A DNA stretch of 19,421 bases, taken from contig JAHIFK010000211.1 of the NCBI GenBank assembly GCA_018900975.1, positions 1-19,421 of the forward strand. The letters run 5' to 3'. The translations under genes and the position numbers were made by a program. The notes below the pieces were generated by a model. The model was not told where the DNA came from. It saw only the letters and a list, made by a program, of their open reading frames with translations, and did not search any database. Below, piece after piece: positions 6,621-12,945 of the stretch (positions are counted from its first letter, which is position 1; each line of letters opens with the position of its first letter). The DNA is from Methanobacteriota archaeon. GTDB taxonomy: Archaea; Halobacteriota; Methanosarcinia; Methanosarcinales; Methanoperedenaceae.

Positions 6621-7294
6621 ATGATTGAATTTGGACTTAACAGAATAGTAGTAATTTTATCAAGCAAGAAAATTTCAGGGATCTTGAGGTCATTCACATA
6701 AAATTCCTTTTCGGCGATTCAACAGAATCCCCACTGCATAGGGATTTCCTGGCTTTGCTGGATATTTATATTGATACCAGCGTCAAAGTGATAATGCTTG
6801 AGAATACGGTTTTTGACATGAAAGAGGAGATAAGGGACAGGCGAAAACTCAAAAATTCAGTCATTGAACAACTGGATAACTGCCTGTCAACCTCTGAACT
6901 GGCTATTTCAAATGCCATCGCCGTAAGTAAAGAGAAGACTGCCATCAATCAGTATGCGCAAAAGAGCAAGGAGTTCCTTAAAAAATATATTGAGGATGGC
7001 AAGGTTAAGTTTTCAGATGAAGTATTCAAAGAAATTTCAGACTACGAACAAAAAATAAACTCTGCAGACAAGGAGAATAGAGTCACACTGGAGTCTTTTT
7101 TTGTCCAGGACCCTCTGCCTGTTATTTTCAGGAATTTTATCATTAAAGCTACAAAGGACGGCTATTCCGCAAAGGTCAAGGTGGACTTTGAAGGCGATAT
7201 CTCAGTTATATATGGCATAATAACCTCGCAGGTGCCTTTCTGGAACCGGAATGTGCGCGTTTCAGATTTTTTAAAGGGTATTGATATTCAGTAA
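6621..7294 (+). pseudogene. Frame-disrupted gene of unknown function before rps17e
   Basis: The open frame from 6641 to 7294 is protein-like but has no ATG or GTG start in its first part. A good start, ATG 6621 with GAGGG about ten bases upstream, lies in another frame and reads MIEFGLN before meeting nonsense. Joining the two near 6640-6650 gives a plausible protein of about 224 residues: an N-terminal region with LEVIHIKFLFGDSTESP, a Lys/Glu-rich helical middle (VIEQLDNCLS, KEFLKKYIEDG) and a C-terminal domain with FFVQDPLPVIFRNFIIKA. The events needed are one base gained or two lost, or five (AGAAT) removed. I do not recognise the family. If the shift is a sequencing error the gene is intact; otherwise it is a pseudogene. 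A TTG at 6755 is only an internal codon. Confidence 0.55.
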
Positions 7295-7298
7295 GATC

Positions 7299-7317
7299 CC
7301 CCTTTTCGCCTCTTTTT
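7299..7317 (+). terminator. T-rich terminator after the disrupted gene
   Basis: Two T runs (7303-7306 and 7313-7317) follow the stop codon at 7292-7294 within 25 bases. Archaeal transcription commonly ends at such oligo-T tracts without a hairpin. Confidence 0.35.
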
Positions 7318-7369
7318 GTCTCACCCGGGTTAGTCCTGGGATTCTACACCTGGGTTTCTCCCCCAAAAC

Positions 7370-7378
7370 CTATATTAA
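7370..7378 (+). promoter_or_regulatory. Likely TATA box of the rps17e-dapA-dapB operon
   Basis: CTATATTAA lies about 40 bases before the rps17e ATG, in a sequence otherwise rich in CCTGGG/CCCGGG motifs (7324-7355). The distance fits an archaeal promoter with a short leader. Confidence 0.45.
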
Positions 7379-7415
7379 TGATGGAGTTGTATGCGTTAAA
7401 AAATGGAGAACTAAT

Positions 7416-7616
7416 ATGGGAAATATTCGACCCACTTACATTAAATCATTAGCAGCACAGTTACTTGAAGAGCATAGTGATCTTTTTACTACAGACTTCT
7501 CGCATAACAAGGAATTCGTTACCAAATATACCAATGTAGATAGCAAAGTTATCAGGAATCGCGTTGCAGGATATATTGTTCGCTCGTTGAGAGTTAAGGC
7601 TATCAGAAAGAAATAA
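7416..7616 (+). CDS. rps17e: Small ribosomal subunit protein eS17 (S17e)
   Basis: The 66-residue product matches archaeal/eukaryotic eS17: MGNIRPTYIKSLA, FTTDFSHNKEFVTKYTNV, and SKVIRNRVAGYIVR. It is a component of the 30S subunit, found only in archaea and eukaryotes. The frame is open to 7281, but the conserved N-terminus begins at ATG 7416 and the TATA-like motif lies at 7370-7378, so the longer reading is wrong. The dapA start follows nine bases after the stop, so the gene is the first of an operon with lysine biosynthesis genes, an order that I recall from Methanosarcinales. Confidence 0.95.
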   Translation: MGNIRPTYIKSLAAQLLEEHSDLFTTDFSHNKEFVTKYTNVDSKVIRNRVAGYIVRSLRVKAIRKK

Positions 7617-7625
7617 GAGGGGACC

Positions 7626-8501
7626 ATGATAGAAGGTGTTCTGCCTGCCCTTATTACCCCTTTCACCAAAGATAACAGGGTAGATAAGGACGGCATACGT
7701 CAGAATATCGAATTTTTGATAGATGGGGGCGTATCTGGCGTAGTTCCATGTGGAACAACTGGCGAGGCTGCCACTCTTTCAATCCAGGAACATGAAAAGG
7801 TAATCGAATATGTAGTTGAGTACTCTTCGGTCCCGGTTGTGGCAGGGACTGGCTCTAACAATACCGCAGAAGCGCTTGAGTTGACAAAATTCGCCCAGGA
7901 TGCAGGCGCAGACGCCGCATTGCTTATTACACCTTATTACAACAAGCCCAATGACAGGGGTATGCTCAAGCATTTCATGACTATTGCAGAAGCTGTAGAT
8001 ATCCCGATCATCATTTATAACGTCCCTTCACGAACAGGGATAAACCTGAAACCTGAACTCACGGCAGAGCTTGCAAAGGTAAGTAATATCGTGGGGATAA
8101 AAGAGGCAAGCGGCAGCCTGGACCAGATCACAAGGATAATCGAACTTACAAAGGGCGAGGATTTTGCAGTATTATCGGGCGATGACGGCCTGACGCTTCC
8201 AATACTGTCTATTGGAGGAACAGGTGTCATCTCAGTTGTTGCGAACGTAGCCCCGAAACTTGTAGTTTCAATGGTCGAGGCTTTTCGAAATGGAGACTCG
8301 GAAAGAGCAAGAGAACTTCATATGACTCTTGCTCCACTTACACGAGCCATGTTCCTTGAGACAAACCCGGTCCCTGTAAAAAAGGCGGTCGAGTTGATCG
8401 GTCTTCCTGCGGGGGAGCTCAGGCTTCCGCTTGCGCACATAAGCCCGGACAACGAGAAAAAGCTAAAGATCGCGTTAAACGGCCTTCATTTGATAGAGTG
8501 A
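7626..8501 (+). CDS. dapA: 4-hydroxy-tetrahydrodipicolinate synthase DapA
   Basis: DapA condenses pyruvate with aspartate semialdehyde, the first committed step to diaminopimelate and lysine. The 291-residue sequence (usual 290-300) is a TIM barrel with all key motifs: PCGTTGEAATLS (Thr44/Thr45), the tyrosine of IIYNVPSRTG (Tyr131, with Arg136), and the Schiff-base lysine in VGIKEASG (Lys159). ATG 7626 has the ribosome site GAGGGG just upstream and lies nine bases after rps17e. dapB starts seven bases after its stop, so the two consecutive enzymes are co-transcribed. Nothing suggests damage. Confidence 0.97.
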   Translation: MIEGVLPALITPFTKDNRVDKDGIRQNIEFLIDGGVSGVVPCGTTGEAATLSIQEHEKVIEYVVEYSSVPVVAGTGSNNTAEALELTKFAQDAGADAALLITPYYNKPNDRGMLKHFMTIAEAVDIPIIIYNVPSRTGINLKPELTAELAKVSNIVGIKEASGSLDQITRIIELTKGEDFAVLSGDDGLTLPILSIGGTGVISVVANVAPKLVVSMVEAFRNGDSERARELHMTLAPLTRAMFLETNPVPVKKAVELIGLPAGELRLPLAHISPDNEKKLKIALNGLHLIE

Positions 8502-8508
8502 GTTGATC

Positions 8509-9303
8509 ATGATAAAAGTAGCAGTTACCGGAGCATGCGGGAGGATGGGCGGGCTTATTATAGAAAACGTCCTGAAGTCAAAAGAAATGAAACTTGTTTC
8601 TGCAATTGACATTAGCAATATCGGGAAGGACATAGGCGAAGTGATGCGGATAGGTGCGTTAAATGTGCCTGTGGAGGATGCAAATAACATCGAAATGTCT
8701 TTTGAGAGCTCAAAACCTGATGTACTCATAGATTTTACTGTTGCAGATCCGGCTGTAAAAAATGTTCTTGCTGCTGCCAGAAAAAAAGTAAATCTTGTCG
8801 TGGGTACGACCGGTTTTTCAAGAGAGCAGCGCTCAATTATGGAGACGGCCATAAAATTCAGCGGCGTTTCCGCAGTAATTTCCCCGAATTTCTCAATCGG
8901 TGTAAATGTGTTCTATGGGCTCCTTGCTGAAGCGGCGAAGCGCCTTGATGATTACGATATCGAAATAATAGAGGCGCACCACAACCAGAAGAAAGATTCA
9001 CCAAGCGGAACGGCATTGAAAGCCGCCCAGACCATAACAAATGTGCTTGGGGAACGTGAGTTCGTTTACGGAAGGCACGGTCAAGCCCTGCGTAAAAGGG
9101 AGATAGGTATACATGCAGTTCGCGGTGGCGATATTGTGGGAGATCATACTGTACTGTTCGCGGGCGATGGAGAGCGCATCGAGATAAAGCACCAGGCTCA
9201 CAGCAGGCAGGCATTCGCAAAAGGTGCCATAAGAGCGGCTGTTTGGGTTTGTTCTGCCCGGTCCGGTGTTTTTGACATGAAGGATGTCCTGGGAATAAAA
9301 TAA
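8509..9303 (+). CDS. dapB: 4-hydroxy-tetrahydrodipicolinate reductase DapB
   Basis: DapB reduces the DapA product with NAD(P)H to tetrahydrodipicolinate. The N-terminal Rossmann motif VAVTGACGRMGG binds the cofactor, VVGTTGF follows, and the catalytic block EAHHNQKKDSPSGTALKAA holds the His and Lys residues of the substrate site. Length is about 264 residues, normal for the family. The frame can also start at TTG 8503, but ATG 8509 gives a better N-terminus (MIKVAVTGACG) and has GAGTGAG at a suitable distance upstream. The gene is the last of the rps17e-dapA-dapB group; a 258-base gap follows before the next start. A CCTTTT/AAAAGG hairpin lies at 9306-9322 just after the stop, without a T run. 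Confidence 0.96.
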   Translation: MIKVAVTGACGRMGGLIIENVLKSKEMKLVSAIDISNIGKDIGEVMRIGALNVPVEDANNIEMSFESSKPDVLIDFTVADPAVKNVLAAARKKVNLVVGTTGFSREQRSIMETAIKFSGVSAVISPNFSIGVNVFYGLLAEAAKRLDDYDIEIIEAHHNQKKDSPSGTALKAAQTITNVLGEREFVYGRHGQALRKREIGIHAVRGGDIVGDHTVLFAGDGERIEIKHQAHSRQAFAKGAIRAAVWVCSARSGVFDMKDVLGIK

Positions 9304-9357
9304 CCCCTTTTTGCCGAAAAGGTTAAAAGGAATGTGATAGAATGAGAGCAAAATCAT

Positions 9358-9375
9358 TCACTCTTTATGGAGTGA
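9358..9375. repeat. Small hairpin after dapB
   Basis: TCACTC and GAGTGA pair perfectly around a six-base loop. No T tract follows. It may be a 3' structure of the dapB transcript. Confidence 0.3.
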
Positions 9376-9455
9376 TGTGGAGCATATAATGATAAGATAT
9401 TACATTGTTTTTATGAAATAATTCTGAATAATGTAATTTATCTTAAACCACACAA

Positions 9456-9467
9456 ATATAAAGATTG
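9456..9467 (+). promoter_or_regulatory. Possible TATA box of the coiled-coil gene
   Basis: ACAAATATAAAG lies about 100 bases before the TTG start at 9562. Transcription from here would give a leader of roughly 70 bases that contains the two hairpins at 9481-9524. Confidence 0.35.
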
Positions 9468-9480
9468 GGTGATTAAACGT

Positions 9481-9524
9481 TGTACCGGGTAATCCGGCAC
9501 ATGTATCGTGCATTATGAAATGCA
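9481..9524 (+). promoter_or_regulatory. Two hairpins in the leader of the coiled-coil gene
   Basis: The first hairpin pairs TGT and CCGG (9481-9488) with CCGG and ACA (9494-9501) around GTAAT, with one A-C mismatch. The second pairs TGCATT (9509-9514) with AATGCA (9519-9524) around ATGA. They lie just before the ribosome site at 9546-9552. The second hairpin overlaps an in-frame ATG at 9508, which is therefore an unlikely start. Confidence 0.4.
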
Positions 9525-9561
9525 TAACCCCAACTCATGTTGGAAAAGGAGGACATATAGG

Positions 9562-10422
9562 TTGTTAAATGAATTGCAGAACCGAAAAAACGACTTAAAG
9601 AATAAGTCTGAAGAGTATAAGGATAAAAGGAACGAGCTTAACCTTGAAGCAAGCAAGTGTGCGACTAAAAGGAACGAACTGAATACTCGTACCAAAGAAC
9701 TCATCGATGAGGCACAGCAGCTTAAAAAGTTACGCGATGAGAACAATGAAAAAGTCGGCGAGGCTAAACTCAAACGTGACGAACTGAACGAGCAGGCTAA
9801 CAAGGTTTATGCTGAAATCGATAAGATCCGCAAGGATTTAAATCTCGGCGATGGTCCATCCTTGAAGGAAATGAAAAGGGAAATAGACCAGTTGGAATTC
9901 AGACAACAGACTGAGGTGTTAAAAACATCACAGGAACGAGAGATTGTCGAAAAGATAGCCAAATTGACTGAAGAGCTCAAGCGCAAAAAGACGCAGCTTG
10001 AAGGCAGCAGTGAATTAAAAACATTACTTGAAGAAGCCCAGGTTTTACGTGATGAGGCTGCAATACACCATGACAGGGTAAAAGAATCTGCAGAAGCTGC
10101 GCAGCAATATCATGATAAGATGATTACGATCTTTAAAGAAGCTGATGCTATAAGAGCGGAATCCGATGCCGCACATAAGGATTTTGTGAAAGCGCAGGAA
10201 GCCGCTGATGAACAGCACAGACTATTCATTCAGTCCCAGAAAGAGATCCGTGAGATCAACAAACTGATCATCGGATTAAAGAGAAAGACCAAGGAAACCA
10301 AGGACGAATCCATCAGGGAACAGACAAAGAAAGAAGCAGAGGAAGTTTATAACCAGTTCAAACTCGGTGAGAAATTAAACACCGAAGACCTCATGCTGCT
10401 CCAGAGATCGGGACTTCTGTAA
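9562..10422 (+). CDS. Archaeal coiled-coil protein (COG1340-like)
   Basis: The product is almost wholly helical, with repeated KRNELN/KRDELNE segments and heptad-like Leu/Glu/Lys patterns from about residue 5 to 260, then a short C-terminal part ending in EDLMLLQRSGLL. This fits the widespread archaeal coiled-coil family COG1340, often mis-annotated as phosphoserine phosphatase; its role is not established. I choose TTG 9562 as the start (286 residues): a strong AAGGAGG (9546-9552) sits nine bases before it and homologues begin with a similar short leader into the coiled coil. The upstream ATGs (9508, 9520) precede the ribosome site and would add residues of non-family character. No transmembrane segment or cysteine motif is seen. 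A T-rich terminator follows at once. Confidence 0.85.
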   Translation: MLNELQNRKNDLKNKSEEYKDKRNELNLEASKCATKRNELNTRTKELIDEAQQLKKLRDENNEKVGEAKLKRDELNEQANKVYAEIDKIRKDLNLGDGPSLKEMKREIDQLEFRQQTEVLKTSQEREIVEKIAKLTEELKRKKTQLEGSSELKTLLEEAQVLRDEAAIHHDRVKESAEAAQQYHDKMITIFKEADAIRAESDAAHKDFVKAQEAADEQHRLFIQSQKEIREINKLIIGLKRKTKETKDESIREQTKKEAEEVYNQFKLGEKLNTEDLMLLQRSGLL

Positions 10423-10427
10423 CCCGA

Positions 10428-10442
10428 TTTTTTTTATTTTTT
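10428..10442 (+). terminator. Oligo-T terminator after the coiled-coil gene
   Basis: Eight T (10428-10435), one A and six more T (10437-10442) follow the stop codon. This is a typical archaeal terminator, although the next gene begins only eight bases later, so some read-through or a promoter inside the upstream gene is likely. Confidence 0.6.
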
Positions 10443-10449
10443 CACTCAG

Positions 10450-11127
10450 ATGGAAAAGCCAGTAGTGTCTATTAAATGCTATTTTGTGAGCTGGGATAAG
10501 GCTTACAGGCTGGGAAGGAAGATCGCGCGTAAGATAAAAAAGTCAGGTTTCATACCCGACCTGGTAATAGGTGTAGCACGCGGAGGACTGGTACCAGCTC
10601 GTATCGTATGCGATTTCCTGTATCAGAAAGAATTAACCTCCATAAAGGTGGAACACTGGGGGATAGCTGCCACTCTTGGAAATGCAAGAATAAAATACCC
10701 GCTGCCAGAAGAAATTGACATCTCAGGGAAAAGGATATTGGTGGTGGATGATGTTGCCGATACCGGAGAAACCTATCAGGTCATCGTGAAACATTTAAAA
10801 GAGAGGTCTCCGGCAGAGGTCAGGACCGCTGTGCTGCAATACAAGACATGTTCCACGTTCAAACCTGATTACTGGGGTGAAAAACATGATGCATGGAAGT
10901 GGATAATCTATCCATGGGCATTGTACGAGGACATGACCGGGTTCATAATAAAGGTGCTTGTGCGGCCCATGACGCAGGAAGAGGTCAGGAAGGGGTTGAA
11001 TATCGATTTTGATATAAGAATATCAAGAAAAGAACTGAGTGAGTTCCTTAACGATATGAGGGGGGAAGGGAAGCTCAGGAAATGCAAAAAGGGCAGTAAA
11101 TTCTACTGGAAAAACACTGGTGATTAA
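10450..11127 (+). CDS. Phosphoribosyltransferase family protein
   Basis: The 225-residue protein has the PRPP-binding signature VVDDVADTGET (residues 98-108), with the acidic pair Asp100/Asp101, and the upstream VARGGLVPARIV loop typical of the COG2236 group (hypoxanthine/xanthine-guanine-like phosphoribosyltransferases). The enzyme would transfer a phosphoribosyl group to a purine or related base in the cytoplasm. The N-terminal about 150 residues form the catalytic domain; the C-terminal extension (about 170-225) is Lys/Arg-rich with winged-helix character. The start ATG 10450 has little ribosome-site support and follows the oligo-T tract closely. Its last codons and stop lie inside a 42-base tandem duplication that also copies the next gene's start. 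Substrate cannot be told from the sequence. Confidence 0.85.
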   Translation: MEKPVVSIKCYFVSWDKAYRLGRKIARKIKKSGFIPDLVIGVARGGLVPARIVCDFLYQKELTSIKVEHWGIAATLGNARIKYPLPEEIDISGKRILVVDDVADTGETYQVIVKHLKERSPAEVRTAVLQYKTCSTFKPDYWGEKHDAWKWIIYPWALYEDMTGFIIKVLVRPMTQEEVRKGLNIDFDIRISRKELSEFLNDMRGEGKLRKCKKGSKFYWKNTGD

Positions 11128-11184
11128 TAATGGATTGCAAGGTTCTACTGGAAAAGCATTGGTGATTAATAATGGATTGCAGGG
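11101..11184 (+). repeat. 42-bp tandem duplication across a gene junction
   Basis: Units 11101-11142 and 11143-11184 match at 39 of 42 positions. Each contains the end and stop of the phosphoribosyltransferase (TTCTACTGGAAAA...GATTAATAATGG) and the ATGGATTGC start of the acylphosphatase. The first copy supplies the real stop of the upstream gene. Its ATG (11130) leads to a 11-codon frame ending in TGA; the second copy supplies the working ATG 11172. Confidence 0.92.
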
Positions 11185-11447
11185 TATATGTTCTGGTATC
11201 GGGGACAGTCCAGGGAGTTTTTTTCAGGGCAAGCGCGAAGAAAATAGCAGATGAACTGCATCTTACAGGCTGGGTAAGGAACCTTGATGATGGGCGCGTT
11301 GAAGCTATCATCGAAGGCGAGCAGGAAAAAGTCTTTAAAATGATAGAATGATGCAGGAAAGGGCCAGATTACGCAGATGTTAAAGACGTCCAGGTAATAT
11401 CAGAGAAATATATCGGGGAATTTAAGGATTTTTCGGTTCGCAGGTAG
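11172..11447 (+). pseudogene. Acylphosphatase interrupted by an in-frame TGA
   Basis: Read through one stop, the frame gives a 91-codon acylphosphatase, the usual length. It has the catalytic loop SGTVQGVFFRA with Arg19, the catalytic Asn37 in GWVRNLDDGRVE, and the C-terminal CRKGPDYADVKDVQV and GEFKDFSV blocks. Codon 60 (11349-11351) is TGA where the family has Trp in an E-W-C-R-x-G-P motif (TGG in sense). The short product of 59 residues would lack the last beta strands and probably not fold. Acylphosphatase hydrolyses acyl phosphates. Genes here that end in TGA (ariA, for example) show that TGA is a normal stop. It is a single G-to-A change, so a real nonsense mutation, a sequencing error or suppression are all possible. 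Confidence 0.85.
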
Positions 11448-11481
11448 TAGATATTTATAGCCCGACTAATAATTTTGGTGT

Positions 11482-12153
11482 ATGGAAAATATAGAAACTC
11501 CGTGTCCTTCATGTTCACCAGATGAACCAGTGTCTCATAAAGTGCTTAAAAGCACGCTGGTCAAATGCAAAGAATGCGGGGACGTTCACATTGAGAAAAT
11601 AGAAAAGAAAGTCCCGGTGCGTGTTATTGTGAGTATCGCGGATAAGTCTGTCCGCATCAGGACCCTGCTTTCCGGGGTCATCAGGGCTGGCGATGAGCTT
11701 GTAATGGATGATGAGACGTCAGGTGAGGCTTATCCAGTCCAGATAAGTTCTATTGAAGTTGGTGATAAAAGGGAAGAAAGCGCACATGTTGATGAAATTA
11801 AGACAATATGGGCGCGTGCGATCGATGAAGTAGTGGTAAAAATTGCCATAAGCCACAGGGAGACCACCGAATCCATAGAGATGAGAGTGCCGGGAGACAG
11901 GGAGTATGTCATCGGGGGAAAGATCAAAGTGGATACTCGGGAATTGAAGATCATTCGAATAAAGATACGTGACAGCGGATTTAAGAGCAGAAAAGGCGTT
12001 GCGGTCAAGGCAAGTGATATCAAGCGGATATATGCTGAATCAGGGCGGAAGGAACTGAGACGTATTTCAAAAGGCGGGGAACGCATTGTTATCAAAAAGC
12101 GTGAGTCTGTATGGAGTTTGAAATCCAAAAAAACAGGCTCATTGAAGACTTAA
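11482..12153 (+). CDS. HVO_0476-family zinc finger protein
   Basis: The 223-residue protein begins with a zinc ribbon, CPSC (about residues 8-11) and CKEC (about 30-33), followed by a beta-rich region (VPVRVIVSIADKSVRIRT, AGDELVMDD) and a basic C-terminus. This arrangement matches the archaeal HVO_0476 zinc-finger family, of unknown function, possibly nucleic-acid binding. ATG 11482 precedes the first CxxC by a few residues. The gene overlaps pcm by 43 bases in another frame, so the two are co-transcribed and translationally coupled; I recall the same neighbour pair in other euryarchaea. No damage seen. Confidence 0.82.
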   Translation: MENIETPCPSCSPDEPVSHKVLKSTLVKCKECGDVHIEKIEKKVPVRVIVSIADKSVRIRTLLSGVIRAGDELVMDDETSGEAYPVQISSIEVGDKREESAHVDEIKTIWARAIDEVVVKIAISHRETTESIEMRVPGDREYVIGGKIKVDTRELKIIRIKIRDSGFKSRKGVAVKASDIKRIYAESGRKELRRISKGGERIVIKKRESVWSLKSKKTGSLKT

Positions 12154-12746
12154 GGCTTCATGGTATCAGTGAGCGCGTGCTAGAAGCCATGCGTCGCGTT
12201 CCGCGCCATCTTTTTGTCCCTGAAAGAGAACATAAAAATGCTTATGCTGATCATCCCCTTTCCATAGGATGGGGGCAGACCATTTCAGCGCCGCACATGG
12301 TTGCGATAATGTGCGACCTGCTTGACATAAAGGATGGCATGAATGTGCTTGAGATAGGGGCTGGTTCAGGCTATCACGCTGCTGTTATGGCAGAACTGGC
12401 AGGAAGCGGACATGTATATGCCGTGGAACTGATAGAAGATCTTGCACTGTTTGCCAGTGAGAATCTCAAAAAAGCAGGCATCAGTAATGTTACAGTGATC
12501 GTGGAGGACGGCTCGCTTGGGCTGCCCGGCTTTGCCCCATACGACCGCATCAGTGTTCCATGCGCTGCGCCCGATATATCTGATACCCTGATAGACCAGC
12601 TAAAACCTGGGGGGAAGCTGGTTATACCGGTTGGTAGGGCTATTCAGGAACTATATCTTGTGACAAAGATAAACGGGATAAAAAAAGAAGCAAAAGGGGG
12701 CGTTGTTTTCGTGCCCCTTGTTGGAAAAAAGGGTTTCCCCTTTTAG
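12111..12746 (+). CDS. pcm: Protein-L-isoaspartate O-methyltransferase
   Basis: Pcm methylates L-isoaspartyl and D-aspartyl residues that form in ageing proteins and so starts their repair, with S-adenosylmethionine as donor. The 211-residue sequence (family about 210-220) has the substrate-side motif SIGWGQTISAPHMVA (51-65), the SAM-binding motif EIGAGSGYHAAV (81-92), and the C-terminal LKPGGKLVIPVG block ending in VPLVGKKGF. The usual Gln after GSGY is His here. ATG 12111 lies inside the upstream zinc-finger gene and gives the expected N-terminus (IQKNRLIEDLR). Its stop overlaps the end of the convergent small gene by four bases. Confidence 0.95.
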   Translation: MEFEIQKNRLIEDLRLHGISERVLEAMRRVPRHLFVPEREHKNAYADHPLSIGWGQTISAPHMVAIMCDLLDIKDGMNVLEIGAGSGYHAAVMAELAGSGHVYAVELIEDLALFASENLKKAGISNVTVIVEDGSLGLPGFAPYDRISVPCAAPDISDTLIDQLKPGGKLVIPVGRAIQELYLVTKINGIKKEAKGGVVFVPLVGKKGFPF

Positions 12747-12901
12747 AGAGACTTAAGCTCGCCGGACTGGATTTTTTGTACCAGCATGTTCCATTCGTTT
12801 TTCTTTAATCTAACAGTGTTCGCGCCCTCGCCTATCAATACGTCATCACCATTTGTCTCAACTGCCGGGCAGCAGCTTTTTTCACAAATATATACTTTCA
12901 T
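12743..12901 (-). CDS. 52-residue Cys-rich small protein
   Basis: The frame begins at ATG 12901 with a strong AGGAGG about eight bases upstream (12909-12914) and ends at 12743. The product starts MKVYICEKSCCPAVE and continues with VLIGEGANTVRLKKNEW, then IQSGEL near the C-terminus. The early cysteines (C6, C10, C11) suggest a metal site or disulfide. The second half, with a beta pattern followed by a Trp helix and GEL end, faintly resembles DUF397-type proteins, but this is only a resemblance. The stop lies within the pcm stop region, so the two genes converge with a four-base overlap. The ribosome site makes a real gene likely. Confidence 0.7.
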   Translation of the reverse strand: MKVYICEKSCCPAVETNGDDVLIGEGANTVRLKKNEWNMLVQKIQSGELKSL

Positions 12902-12945
12902 TTTGAATCCTCCTCTCTTTTACAGGTTTGTATTAGATTTAAAGT

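Noticed and set aside
7281..7415. Upstream extension of the S17e frame
   Set aside because: The extra 45 codons precede the TATA-like motif and the conserved N-terminus, so they are not translated.
11349..11351. TGA in the acylphosphatase as selenocysteine or as a reassigned Trp codon
   Set aside because: The family has Trp here, not Cys/Sec; no SECIS-like element is evident, and TGA ends other genes of the window (ariA, for example).
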